Shown: in pieces, positions 47,373 through 58,929 of the stretch | Layout of the letters: every line of letters begins with the position of its first letter | How positions within the stretch are numbered: position 1 is the stretch's first letter | From: Dentipellis sp. KUC8613 | Lineage: Eukaryota; Basidiomycota; Agaricomycetes; Russulales; Hericiaceae | NCBI GenBank assembly: GCA_002286715.1 | Contig: NSJX01000012.1 | Location: forward strand, 333,916 to 397,915 | Reading direction: 5' to 3' | Length of the DNA: 64,000 bases | The notes under the pieces: model-generated | The model's input: the letters and a program-made list of their open reading frames with translations, nothing else | Told to the model about the DNA's origin: nothing | Databases searched by the model: none | Program-made: the position numbers and the translations under genes

Positions 47373-49833
47373 ATGGCCGATAAGCTCGACATGGAACAGC
47401 GCGGTTTCGGCGTCTCAGCGTCCACCAAGGCGAACGACGAGATCCTCGAACGGAGCACGCTTGACTTCAGGCCGGACGAGGAGCGACGCCTGTTGCGCAA
47501 GTTCGACTGGCTGCTTCTGCCGCCGCTGACGTTCATGTAGGTCGAATGCTTCTTTCGCTTGGCCTTCGGCTCACGCGACATGCAGGTATCTGTGCAATGC
47601 TCTGGACAAGGGAAACGTTGGTAATGCGAAGACGGCTGGTTGGGACAAGGTCAGACGATAATCTCACTGTGTTTGGACAGACTTCTCACTACAGGTGCTC
47701 TTCGTAGGACATTCACCTGACGGGTGACCAATATTACCTGCTCGTTATGATTTTCTATGTGAGTGCACCGTCTGTACACTTCGGCACCCACAGCGGCTTA
47801 TCGTCGCCCTCAGGTCCCCTTCTGCTTGTACGTAGCCTTCGCTGAATCGAGAACGCCGGTTCTGATTTCTGCAACAGGTTCGGCACCCCTATCAGCATTT
47901 TCATCAAGCGGTTCTCAGCGGCTAGAGTGCTCCCCATTATGATGATTGGATTCGTACGTCACCGCGCCGCCGTCCACATGCACCTCTCTCCTTTTCTGAC
48001 TCACTGAACTCTCTAGGGTGCTATGTACGGCACTTTGCGAACTCTTTGCTGCTCAGGTGACGGGCAACTAATATTCCTGTTCTGAATACAGGGCCCTCTG
48101 CACGGCGGCCGCGAAGAACTTCTCCCAAATCTTTGCTATCAGGTTTTTCCTCGGGATCTTTGAGTCCGCGATGCTTCCAGGAGTAGTAAGTCATGTGTTC
48201 GCGTTGTTTATGACGGGTTTTTGACCGCGTCGCTTCAAGGTCTTTTACCTGTCTACTTTCTACAAGAGAAACGAGCTTGCTTCACGAGTCGGGCTGTTCT
48301 ATGGTAGGAACGGTCAACATTCATCACCTATGGCTACTGACTGGGTGTTACTCAGCCGCTGCTTCGATCGCGGGAGCCTTCTCAGGTATGTTCCCTCTCT
48401 CACTTTACGGATGAAAACTTATGCCTCGGCCTCAGGTTTGATTGCCTTTGGCGTGTTCCACATCCGCTCCACAAAATACCACACATGGCAGTATTTGTTC
48501 TGGATTGAAGGTCTGGTTCCGCTTTCCCTCAGCATGACTGCATTCGAAACTCAAAGCATATCAGGTGGCTCGACCGTCGCTTTCGCGATCCTGGCACTCC
48601 TCTGGCTCGTACGTGATTACTCTTAGATACGCACACTCAAGCACCGAACTGACACTTCCGCAGCCGAAGTCCCCATCGACCTGGTGGTTCCTCTCCGCGC
48701 GCGAGAAAGAGCTCGCGCGGCAGCGCATCCTCGCGGACGCCTCCGTCGCCGTCGACGAGAAGCTCAACATCCGCGACGCGTTCCGGCCGTTCAAGGACTG
48801 GCAGTACTGGGTCTGGGCCGTCATCAGCCTCTCGCTCGGCGTGCCCCTCGCGAGCGTGAACAACTTCCTGCCGCAGATCGTCGCGAGTCTGGGATACTCG
48901 ACCGTCAAGACGAACTTGTATACGGTGGCGCCGAACGGTGAGTGCTGGGTCTTGTTCTGCGTGAACGATGTGGGTTACACGGTGGCTGATGTGGGGGTGT
49001 AGTGGTGGGCACTGTTGCGCTGATCCTGCTCACGTTTTCGTCGGATTATTTCCGCGAGCGGTCTATTCACATGTGCGACATCATTTATTCGTCTGCCTTT
49101 CTTCTCTGACACCCACATACAACTAGATGCATCCCTCTTGCGACCACCATCGCAGGCTTCATCGTTCTCGGCTGCATCAACCCGCTCGAAAGCAAAGGCG
49201 TCGCATACTTCGCATGCTTCCTCCTGACCATGGGGGTGAGTCGTCCCTTCCCTTCCGCCCAATCGCTAGTATTCACAATATACGTGTTATCCAGGCATTC
49301 TCACCATCCGTCCTGGTCGCATCTTGGTACTCCAACAACACGCCCAGTGAGAACCGTAGGGCCGTGGTAGCCGCAGTCATGAGTGAGCTAAATCACACGC
49401 ATATAATTACCAAAGGAGACTCGTAACTGATTGGAGCCTCGCAGTTGCGATCGCCAACGCCGCGGGCCTCATCTCGACGAACGTCTTCCGTGCGCAGGAC
49501 GAGCCGAAGTACGTTCCAGCCCTGATCACCTCCGGTACGCACCCTCTCTCTCCCCACCCGTCCCCTTCTGAACACATCCTCATCATAATCCCCAGCCGTA
49601 TTCGGCGCGCTCTGCCTAGTCCTCGTCGCAGCGTAAGTCCCCTCTCCCAATTCCTTCCAAGAACGCAGCAGCTCATTGACGATCCGTGTTCGTGCTACAG
49701 CATGGGAATATACATGCGCTGGGAGAACAAGCGGCGCAACAAGGAGCAGGGCGTGAACTACACCGCGGCGGACGTCCTGACGGAGGGCCTCGCGGAGGGC
49801 CAGCAGTCCCAGTCTTTCCGTTACATGTATTAG
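47373..49833 (+). CDS. MFS anion:cation symporter (Dal5/TNA1 type)
   Basis: Start at 47373 (MADKLDMEQRGF). The N-terminus carries the family signature EERRLLRKFDWLLLPPLTFMY. Then follow LDKGNVGNAKTAG, YYLLVMIFYVPFCLFGTPIS, RFFLGIFESAMLPGVVFYLSTFYKRNELASRVGLF, WQYLFWIEGG and LPKSPSTWWFLSAREKELARQRIL. The second half reads WQYWVWAVISLSLGVPLASVNNFLPQI, SPSVLVASWYSNNTPSENRRAVVAAVM (the A-S-W-x-S-N-N-T motif), FGALCLVLVAAMGIYMRWENKRRN, with stop at 49833. This is the allantoate/nicotinate/pantothenate-type carboxylate symporter family; substrate unknown. Many short exons, some boundaries approximate. Confidence 0.93.
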
Positions 49834-50485
49834 TTATCAGTATGCGAGCGCTGCTTCGTTGTTCGGCAGCAATGTTATGACTCTGTGATGTCAGTACTAG
49901 TAGATCGGGTGCATCTAGGCATGGTATGCATGTCAGTAGCCCAGCAAGACTTACACACAACGGCTGTCAATGGAGCTTGCGGCGCCCTAACATAGGCCCG
50001 CCCCGGAGTGGCGGTGGCGACGGGTCGCAGTGTCACTAAAGCAAAGAGTGTTCGTCACGCTTGCAACACGGAACAAGAGCACCGCACGTCGTATCTTACA
50101 AAAACAAGGGGGTGCGCCCGAACAAGGACAGGACTTCATATATTTGCTTAACGGAAACGGATCTGATGTAGAAAAAGTATTTGAGAGAAGTAGGCGCTGC
50201 GGGACTCGCAAGAAAAGATGGAGCATGGAACCTGCCTCTACGGATCTGCCGCTGTGCGCCTCAAGGCTCGGGGAGACAGCCTCCAGGGCACTTGCGCAAG
50301 ACAAGCTCGAGGACGAGGACGAGGACGGGGACGGACGACAACGATACTACGACATGGATACAGTGAACCTAAAATAAAGCAGATGGTTGATACGTTTTTT
50401 TGCGCACTGAGTACCCGGGAGGTTCAGTAAATGCATATAAATCATGTGGGACCTAGCGGTTGCGGTTTGTGCGTGCATGGCGGAA
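49834..50485. other. Convergent intergenic region
   Basis: 652 bp between the MFS carrier and the RNA-binding protein gene. Contains a GAGGACGAGGACG tract near 50310-50335. No gene seen. Confidence 0.5.
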
Positions 50486-52807
50486 CTATTGGTGGGCTTG
50501 CATGATCGCGTCCGAAATGAACGTCGCCGACACCTGTTTACCCCCGAACCAACGGCCGTGGAGACCCTGCACCGCCTTGCGCGCAGTCTCGACGGTGTCG
50601 AACTTGACGTATATCTCGCCCTGGAAGCATTTACCTCAGTCATGAAAGATGGAACTCGATGAGAGAGAAATACCTGTGATTCCTTTTCGACCTTGATGCG
50701 CTCAACGGGACCAAACTTGCCTTGGCACTCACTCTTCACATCGTCGGCCAGGTCCTTGTCCCAGTCACGTTCAGTTTCCCTGAAGCGACATTGGATCAGT
50801 AACATTGCGACTGTGTAAGTATAAGACGTACTCTTCAGGGTCGAACATATTTGTCAACAGAACGGATCTGGACTCCATGGATTGCGGGATATTTGGCCTC
50901 ATACTGATGAAAGGTAAATGTGAATCCTTATGAACGAGTGAAAATACATACATGGGCTCGGCCTTTGAGGTAGGTTCAATCCTAGCGAGTTTCTGCATCA
51001 GCGCTTGACGAGACGCGGCATTCAAATTACCACCTGTAAAAAAGGACATCAGCCTCTGTGCAACGAAACCGTGTGTCAACATACCGCCTGCTTCATCGAG
51101 AGAGTCCTGAGGGGTATACTTCATGGAACCCTTCTCGTGGACAGTGTTGACCCGGAGCTGTAAAAGAAAGCAGGTGTGAAGGATGTGAACTGGATAAACA
51201 GAGTAAATTTCTTACGGTCCGGCCAGCGAGCTCGAAGCCCTCCATCTGCTCCAAGGCCATTCTTGCATCCTCAGGTCGTTTGTACCTAGAAAATAGAACA
51301 TCAGATACGTACGCGATCGTAGAACAGAGTAACATACTGGACGAAGGCATAACCCTTGCTGCGGCCCGTCATAGGATCCCGATGAAGATCTACAAATTCA
51401 AGTTCTCCAAACGGTTCAAACACTTGCTTGATATCGCTTTCCGTAAGATTGAAATGCAAAGAACCAACGTAAAGCCTGAAAAACAAAATCAGATAAGGTC
51501 AAGAGTTGTCACGAACTAGCGTATATACGACATACTGCATAGCACCATGGGGTGCGCTGACACCAGGAGGAAGATTGAGGTTTCTGCAATTTTCATGAGT
51601 ATATTTGATACAAAAAGAGAGAAAAGGTGCAACGTACCCATCGCCTGGGTGAAGTCTATTGCGTTCGGATTCAGTTAGCTGAACCATAATAGGCAGACCC
51701 ATCACCACCGTGCCGCTCAGAGCAATGGCTTTCTCCACCAGATCAATTGCGCGGAACTCAACGTAGCCGATACTAAAGATCAGGATCAGCACACAGTGAA
51801 AAGGGCACAAGGAAATACAGGTGTGAACGCACCCTTTAGAACGTCTCGATAGCCTATCAGTGACGATCCTTGCATCCAAAACAGTGCCTTCGCCAAGTTT
51901 ATCCTCAAAGAAGTAGCCCAAGTCACGAGCAGTGAGACGCGCAGCCAGCTGAGACACGAATACCGACCGAGCTTCCGAATCATCCTCTTTAGGCTCGTCA
52001 TCCATGGGATCGTCGGCAGCGGCGACTTCGTAGGTGGGAGAAGGCCTTCTGGGTGCAGAAAACTGTGAGATAAGACTAGAAAGCACAATTTTGTGGACTC
52101 ACTTGATGGGAGGCGGGCTCCTGCGAGATCGGCGTGAGCGATCTTCTTCCCCGCTCCTCCCTCTCCCATACCTTGGGGGGTCGTCGAATTCGTCCCGGGG
52201 GTCGCGAGTCGGTCGGGCGGGTCTATCGGGATATCTATGATCGCGCTCGCGTGAGTGACCAGTCTCGGAGCTTCGACGCGGGCTATCCCTCAACGGCGGC
52301 GGTGGAGGCGGGAGGCCGGCAGACGGAGGCGGCGGCGGCAGGCGTTCATCCCCACCGTCATCGTCGCGTTTCCTTTTTGCGCGCTCGTCCCGCTCTGACC
52401 CATGGTCGTAGTCGTCGTCCCGCTTCCGGCGCCGGTGGTCTCTATCCCTGTCGTCGCGATCCCGATGGCTGTGGCGGCTTTCTCCCCTTTCCCTGTGGCG
52501 CCTCTCCCTGTCTACATCGCGGTCACGATCCCGATGTGAGCGCTCCCGCGACCGACTGTGTCGGTCCCGGGCACTGCGGTCGCGGCTGCGGCTCCGCCTG
52601 CGACGGTCATCGTGGTCGCGTTCCCGACGCCGGTCATGACGATCCCTAGAACGAGACCTGTGAGACCTCCGAGTACGCAGAGTATCAGAGGAATGGTCCC
52701 TTGACCGTGCCCTAATAAACGCTGTTAAGCTCATTACAGAAAGATAGAGACATAACTCACGATCTCTGATCCGGAGGAAGGTCTGTAGTTCTGCCGTTTT
52801 CTGACAT
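50486..52807 (-). CDS. RBM39/Rsd1-like splicing factor with RS domain and three RRMs
   Basis: Start at 52807 (MSENGRTTDLPPDQRS). The first ~210 residues are an Arg/Ser/Asp-rich RS-like region with poly-Pro (PPPPPPLRDSPRRSSE). RRM1: ARSVFVSQLAARLTARDLGYFFED ... KGIGYVEFRAIDLVEKA. RRM2: MQLYVGSLHFNLTESDIKQVFEPFGELEFVDLHRD ... KGYAFVQY, with both RNP motifs. RRM3 (C-terminal, UHM-like): SVLLTNMFDPEEE ... ECQGKFGPVERIKVEKESQGEIYVKFDTVETARKAVQGLHGRWFGGKQVSATFIS, ending MQAHQ. The third domain and order match human RBM39 and S. pombe Rsd1, which couple U2AF-like recognition to pre-mRNA splicing in the nucleus. At least ten exons. Confidence 0.93.
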
Positions 52808-53072
52808 GGTAAGGTAAGTAGTTGAAGGCGTTTTGCGCGCTCGGCGGCAGTGCAAAAACAACTTGGAACTGTGTGCCGTCAGACTCTGCGAAGCAATCAC
52901 GTAAGCGACGTGGCAGAACCGTCCTGCCACCGCGCAGCAGTGCTCCCCCAACGAGCCCTCGCGCTGCGACATAAGTTGTCCTGCAATGAGCTTTATATTC
53001 ACAAAAATTGGTTCTATCGTTTCTATGTGTACAACATTCTCTTATACAAATTTACAGCATGTTCATACCACA

Positions 53073-54504
53073 TCATGACAAGCCCAACCTCGCGCGGACG
53101 CGTTTCTCTCCCTGTCCCAGCTCGGATTCTTCCGATTTCGTGTAAAGCTGGTTCAAGGGGTTGGCGTCGCCCTCCTTCTCGAGGTCCTCCTCGATCTTGC
53201 TGAACTCCTTCTGGAATTTCCCGTTCAAGACCTACAAGAGTATGAATAAAATTTAGAACGGGAGTTTTAGGGAAATTGACCAACCTGGTTGTAGAGGATC
53301 TCCTTGAAGTGAGCGCGAATGTTCGAGCCGTCCAGCTTCAAGGCTCCGCTAAGCTGGCCGAATTGCGAGACAGTAGAATGGTGCTTCAACTACAGCGCTT
53401 AGAGGTTAGCTCAAGTCCTCGAATGCAATTTAATCGCCATACCTGTTGAATAAAGCCCTCCTCGGCGGCTGCCTCGAAGATCTCTGCGGGCTCCTTGGAC
53501 ATCCACCTGCACGCAACCATAAGACATGCAGCATGTAGAACTCATACGCGACTCACATCTCATACACCAACGCCTCATCAGAGCAGCCAGCCTCCTTCAA
53601 GACGCTGTATGCCTCCCGGAACAGCATAATAATATTCGGCCAGAGCGCCTGCTCAGCAAAGAGGTCCATAGCAGTCTCCTCCCGGACAGACGAGGCAATC
53701 GCGCCTGTCTTCGTCGCGCCGATCGCCCGAGACAGCGCCAGCGTAATCGGCATCCCGTTGCCTGTGCCGTTTTGCTCGACGGAGACGAAGCAGGGGAAGC
53801 CTTTGCCTTTGGCGTACAATGAGCGGACGGAGGATCCGATCATTCTATGTTGGGAAGTGTCAGTAGAGCTGTGCGCCATAGAGTAAAATACGATCTGCAT
53901 TCACCTTGGTGCGACCATCACCACGTCTTGCGAAGGCTTGAACTGCAGAAGCCCATAGAACACATTGTAGCCACTGGCCACGACGATGGTAGCCGAGTCC
54001 TTCAGACGGGAGCTGAAGTGCTCATTGAACACTTTCGGCTGGACCTGGTCGGGGATAAGAAGGAAGACAACTAATGTCGGTCTCTCGTCAGCACAGAAAC
54101 TAGAAGTAGTGACAACTCGAGAAGCTGCGACCCACCATCTGCTACATCAGCAGCCTTGCCGTAGTCGTGCTCGACGATGAAGCCTTTCGACTTCGCGTCC
54201 GCGGCGTAGTGGTCGTCGCGGTTGGCAACAAGGATCTTCTCGTTCGGGATCCCGGAGTCCCGAAGGTTCTGCGCCTGGGCGGCACCTTGGTTCCCGAACC
54301 TGGCCATCCACCGCACGTCAGATTAACCTCGACGTCGTGGGCGACAGAAGGGGCACTTACCCGAGGAAGACAATCGTCTTGTCCTTCAAGAGCCCCAGGT
54401 CCGCATCCGAATCGTAGTAACTACGTCCACACAACCCCCAATCAGCCACCCACCCCAACCCACACACAAGTGCCCAACAAAAACGCGACTCACATCTTCG
54501 CCAT
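53073..54504 (-). CDS. Ketol-acid reductoisomerase-like protein, divergent class I
   Basis: Start at 54504: ATG GCG AAG AT spliced to T TAC TAC GAT gives MAKIYYDSDADLGLLKDKTIVFLG, the opening of bacterial-type class I KARI. Rossmann motif GFGNQGAAQAQNLRDSG, then ILVANRDDHYAADAKSKGF, DVVFLLIPDQVQPKVF, VVMVAPRMIGSSVRSLYAKGKGFPCFVSV. In the knotted domain EETAMDLFAEQALWPNI keeps the Asp and Glu (D-L-F-x-E-Q) that bind magnesium, but the usual V-L-C-G-G is replaced. ALVYEMWMSKEPAEIF replaces the usual second metal region. The protein is about 345 aa, ending RVRARLGLS, with no mitochondrial presequence, unlike fungal Ilv5. Branched-chain amino acid synthesis is therefore doubtful; the substrate is unknown. 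Shares a short divergent promoter with the SDR gene. Confidence 0.85.
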
Positions 54505-54835
54505 AGCGCAAAATCAAGCCCAACAAATGACAAACGCACGAATCTCAAAACGAGAATGGGAAGCACCTACTCCCCACAGGACATGCTCGCCTTATAACCG
54601 TGCGGCGCCCGCACACTCTCCCGGGGCGTGCGTCCCTGTGACGAGGCCCGGCGGGCCGCAAAGTCACCTGAGGGACATCAGAATCCGCACCGGCGACGCC
54701 TGGAGCTCCACCGCCGCGCTCGTGACCGGCGCCTTCGCGCTTGGGAGGGCGATAAGAAAGCATCTGAAATACTGTACCGGTCCTCGCCCCGCTTCGACAC
54801 AGAGCCTGAGGCCTGCACACAATCGGTGCACCGGG
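54505..54835. promoter_or_regulatory. Divergent promoter between KARI-like and SDR genes
   Basis: 331 bp between opposite start codons, which suggests shared control. Contains CCTTATAACC near 54591. No transcription-factor site can be named. Confidence 0.45.
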
Positions 54836-55921
54836 ATGTCGCTGCTCTCTGCCCGCATCGTGTGCATCACCGGATCTTCGCGCGGCATCGGACGCGCCTG
54901 CGCGCGCGAGTGCGCACAGCACGGCGCGGCGGGCCTCATCCTGCACTACCTCGGCGACGCGGAGACGGAGGCGGAGGTGCGCGCGCTGGAGGGGGAGATC
55001 GCGGCGCGGCACCCGCACGCGAAGACGCTCGCGGTCCCGGGCGACATCGGCGACAGCGCTACTTCCACGAAGGTCAGTGCGCTTCTAGGCCTGTGCGGTG
55101 TGAGCTCGTATCTCATCAGGTGTGGACTGTGGGGGTGCAGATAGTCGCGGAGGGCGTCAAGGCGTTCGGGCGTATCGGTATGGTCATCTGTTGCGCGGAT
55201 GGCGTGTTGCGGGGTGCTGATGGAAGATGCATGCCAGATGTGCTAGTGAGCAACGCGGGCATCTGTCCGTTCTCGGACTTCCTGGAGATGCCGTTGGCGG
55301 TCTGGGAGAAGACGCGGCAGGTGAACCTGGATGGCTCGTTCTACATTACCCAAGGTAGGTCCGCTTTCGTCTGCACCACGGCACACGCAGCAATTGACGC
55401 GTCGGTGAAGCGGTGGCGAGGCAGATGCGCGACCAGACGCCACAAGGCGGCTCCATCATCGGTATCTCGTCCATATCGGCGCTCGTCGGAGGCGCTCAGC
55501 AGGTGTAAGCCGCGAAGTTCTGATGAAGTCACCCGCTCGCTCATGATCCTGTGATCCCGCGCCGCAGGCATTACACCCCGACCAAGGCGGGCATCTTGTC
55601 CTTGATGCAGAGTACCGCGGTGGCCCTGGGCAAATACAACATTCGCGCGAACGCGGTCTTACCGGGTACCATCGCCACGGATATCAATAAGGAGGACCTG
55701 TCCGACCAGGCGAAGCGAGAGTACATGGTCAAGAGGACTGCTCTGGGCAGACTTGGAAGTGAGTTCATCATGCTTATTGTATATTAATTCCTCACAATAA
55801 CCCGGTGCTAGACCCGGACGACATTGCGGGCCCTGTGGTCTTCCTCGCAAGTGACCTGGCGAAATACGTCACGGGGGCCTCCTTGCTTGTAGACGGAGGC
55901 TTATTTGTCAACCTTCAATGA
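54836..55921 (+). CDS. Short-chain dehydrogenase/reductase, L-rhamnose 1-dehydrogenase-like
   Basis: [26 protein letters not shown] carries the NAD(P)-binding T-G-x3-G-I-G motif. After introns (donors near 55072, 55164, 55353, 55506, 55758) it reads [76 protein letters not shown] (catalytic Ser, Tyr in Y-T-P-T-K) and [26 protein letters not shown]. The C-terminus is [31 protein letters not shown]. The D-I-N-K-E-D-L-S ... A-K-R-E-Y-M region and the F-V-N-L-Q end resemble fungal L-rhamnose 1-dehydrogenases. About 260 aa, cytosolic. The sugar substrate is inference; the SDR fold is secure. Confidence 0.9.
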
Positions 55922-55995
55922 ATAGTACAGAGAAAGGAATAGATGTCAGCATTATACCACAGAGAATAAACGGGCACACACCCACGATAAATAGT

Positions 55996-56736
55996 TTACT
56001 GAGGCTTCGCAGATACAGGGACTGCGTCAATAATCACTGACACCCAACGCGCCCATTCCTCGCCAGGGTTCTTCCACGCATGCATTGTTCCCCTTTGTAT
56101 AACCGTGTCTCCCGGGTTCGTCAGAAGCTTCTCGACGCCATCCTCGGTGATGTGTATAACTTTGCCTTGAACTTCAAAGACGCCGTTTCAGCCTTCCTTT
56201 AGAGCCTGCGGTATGATGAGAAGGCAAGCTTACTCAAGATATTGTAATCGACTGAATCAGTCTTGTGCTGTACCACAAGTGTTATAAACTGAGGAATGGA
56301 GTGCGAAAAAAAGTCAAACCATCGGTGTGCTAGCCCCAGGCGCTAGATCCGTGAAGCGGCAGTTAGTACCACCCGGCGTGACGATGCCCTCGGCCGTCCG
56401 AATCTCCCTATCCAAAAATCAGCCAGTCCGTTCATAGACGAGGGGGAACTAGCCGAAAACTTGCTCTAGATTGTTGTCATTTGTCGGTAACCCAGCAGTC
56501 ACCCACACCGTCCCAGCCAACGCCCCGTCCATGGACGGAATCGCCTACACAGCACATCTCTCAGCCAAGCATACACACACGAAAGGACCACCCAAATTAA
56601 AACAAACCTCCGGCGTCAACAGATCATCACTCCTTACACCAGCCAGCCCATCCTGACCAAGCCCCGTCACCACGCGGCGCAGGGGCGATGGCATTGCGCT
56701 TCGTGGTTCTCGGTCGGCGTCCGTCGGGTCGGACAT
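55996..56736 (-). CDS. Cupin-domain protein
   Basis: Start at 56736 (MSDPTDADREPRSAMPSPLRRVVTG). Later exons carry SMDGALAGTVWVTAGLPT, NLE, IRTAEGIVTPGGTNCRFTDLAPGASTPM and the cupin barrel HKTDSVDYNIL/IQGKVIHITEDGVEKLLTNPGDTVIQRGTMHAWKNPGEEWARWVSVIIDAVPV. Motif 2 (PGDTVIQRGTMHAW) has the usual His; the H-K-T-D of motif 1 is reduced compared with G-x5-H-x-H-x3-E. A simple small-molecule enzyme or binding protein is possible; function unknown. An apparent in-frame stop near 56190 disappears when an intron with donor GTAAGC (after DYNIL) and acceptor TTTGAAG is used. The 3' end is 74 bp from the SDR stop (convergent). Confidence 0.85.
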
Positions 56737-57182
56737 ATCTTGTCCTGTCTCGTGTGGACTGAGCTGAAAGCGAAGCCGGGGAGATATGCAGGAGGACTTC
56801 TATACTGGCTTGTTATCGATTTGATCAGATGAGGTTGGGAATTGTGGTCATGAGAGAGGTTCTGTTGCGACGGGGAATGGCTTACTCGATAAGGAAGAGG
56901 TGCGGCGCCTACGGAAAGCCCCATGTTATTCTGCAGATAGTTGTTTTGTTTAGCCAGCTGGATCGTAATAGTCCTTAAATGCTTGAAGACAGTGTTAGCG
57001 TTAGAACCAGGTCGGCCTGTCAGTGGGTCTGCCAACTCGACGAGAACACATGCAGGCATTATGCGTCTTAGTAGTAGTATATTCTCATGGAAAGCCAAAG
57101 TGCATGTATCAGGAAAACAAATGTCGATGGACTGGTCGAAGTAAGTCCCTACAACGCCGTGTCTAGACAAAGGAGATAACTG
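56737..57182. other. Intergenic between cupin start and PEX16 stop
   Basis: 446 bp on the minus strand side of the cupin promoter. No ORF has family features. Confidence 0.5.
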
Positions 57183-58530
57183 TTAACGATTGGCTCGAGA
57201 AGAGAGTAGTGGGGACGCACAATAATAATACTCGTCGATTAACGGCGTCCAGTCGCTCAAGAAGGCACTGAATAATCCAATCACGGGTATCCCGGCCGTA
57301 CTGCTCGCAAAAGCATCCAGCCTTGGTCTGCAAGATATATCGTAAGACAATGAGCACTTGATACTGAGGAATTATCTTACTTGGTCCATGTCTGCCAGAT
57401 GGAACCCCGCAGGGCGTACCACAGGAGATCTCTGTCCCTGTGAGCGTATTCTGCCCGCTCCAGCGCAGAAGAGTTCGACGGTACTCTCCGGATGTTCCGC
57501 GAGAACAGCTCCAAGAGCAAAGCGACCATCAACGGCCTGTTCGAATGCTGGTCTGAGGACAATAGAATTACTGCAGAAATAAATAGCCTCGATATATGCG
57601 CATGAATAGATGGATACTCGTGCCACGCACCATAGATGAGTGGTCTTAAGATATAAATCCCTTCTGCGAGCCAGTCTTTGGGAGACGAGAGTGGCTTGAC
57701 GAGTGAAGTCGGCGATTTTACAGATGATGTCATGAGCGCTTTGGACAGCAGGAAGTCCTCGACGGGAGAAGTGCGTCTGGTCAAGGGCGGGGAAGAAAGG
57801 AGTGGATGCGGTTCGAGCTGCACACGGTTGTTCTTGAGGTGCTCGGGGGTGCTCGGGGGAGACGATGCTGGCGATGACGGGGCAAGGGTCGGCGACGACG
57901 TCGCCGAGGAAGAGGGCACGGCGGTCGGATCAAAGTCCTGCTCGGGAAGCGGGGGTGAGAGCAGCGGGCGGCGGGTGATACGTAGCAGGATCAGGCGGAG
58001 CAGCGCCCTGTTGAACGCATGTTAATGAACGTGAAGTTGAAGATGCAATGCTGCACGATGTATAACGTACTTGACGATTTCTAAAAACACGATGCCTCGC
58101 CATCGGTATTTAGGCGGCGCCTTGCGCCGTAAACCCATCTCAATGAGAAGCTCTACGTAGCGCACGAGCTCCAGCACCCTGGATACCCATTTGTACGACG
58201 GGTTCTCGGCCCATGCGCGGGTGTAGCGCGTGTGGAGAGACGGGGGAAGAAGGGGCTTGTGCTTGGGATCCGCCTCGAGCGCCTTGGTAATGAGTGTATC
58301 ATGGTAGAGGCCGAGCACGTTTAGCGACGCTGACACTGACGTGTGGTCGGGAAATGAATGAATGATCTCAACATGTAGAGGGGCTACGTACGAGCTTCAG
58401 AGGCCAGCTCGGCGTCCTTGAAGCGTCCAGGCAGAAGCCATGATATGGATCTCAAAGTGGAGTCGATGGATGAGATGGTCGAAACGTTCTTGATGAGAAA
58501 GGCCTCGTAGGTGGAGAGAGGCGACGGCAT
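57183..58530 (-). CDS. PEX16: Peroxisomal membrane biogenesis protein PEX16
   Basis: Start at 58530 (MPSPLSTYEAFLIKNVSTI). Then follow STLRSISWLLPGRFKDAELASEA, LGLYHDTLITKALEADP, WVSRVLELVRYVELLIEMGLRRK and YRWRGIVFLEIVKALLRLILLR, with a Ser/Pro-rich loop. Later: DWLAEGIYILRPLIYVILL (hydrophobic segment), RPLMVALLLELFSRNIRR, ERAEYAHRDRDLLWYALRGSIWQTWTKP and GIPVIGLFSAFLSDWTPLIDEYYYCAS. W-x-x-L-I-D-E-Y-Y-Y is the typical PEX16 C-terminus. PEX16 inserts peroxisomal membrane proteins, acting with PEX3/PEX19. Divergent from the coiled-coil gene. Confidence 0.93.
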
Positions 58531-58929
58531 GAGGGGCACGACAGCCAGAAGGCTGCAGCCCGGTGCGGGGTTAAAGCTAAGAGGACGACGCGCGCGTGAT
58601 AAAGCTCTCTCCGGCCTCAGCTTTTCTCGCCGTCTCCCACGCGCTGCAACTGCCTGCCAGTGTCCGTGTGAGGCCCTGCTGCGACTCGGACGTCGCTGCT
58701 GTGCCAATAGATATAGTCGTCTGCAAACGAGGGATAGTTCCAGTGAAGAGAGCTGCAATGCGCTGAGGCAGGCACCCGTGCATCGTGTTTTCCTTTTCGA
58801 GGCCATCACCACGATGCAGCCGCCTCTTTCATGTAAGTGAGCCTCTCCCACTCGTCCCATTTACACGTCCTGTCCTCGCCGCCCTTTCGATATAAGTAAG
58901 ACGGCTCTACCGCCGTCTCCCCACCCACC
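58531..58929. promoter_or_regulatory. Divergent promoter region
   Basis: 399 bp between PEX16 and the coiled-coil gene. CGATATAAG lies about 45 bp upstream of the ATG at 58930 and may be a TATA-like element. Confidence 0.45.

Noticed and set aside
56180..56230. In-frame stop in the cupin gene suggesting a pseudogene
   Set aside because: An intron with donor GTAAGC after DYNIL and acceptor at TTTGAAG removes the stop and gives the regular cupin spacing DYNIL-IQGKVIHITEDG.
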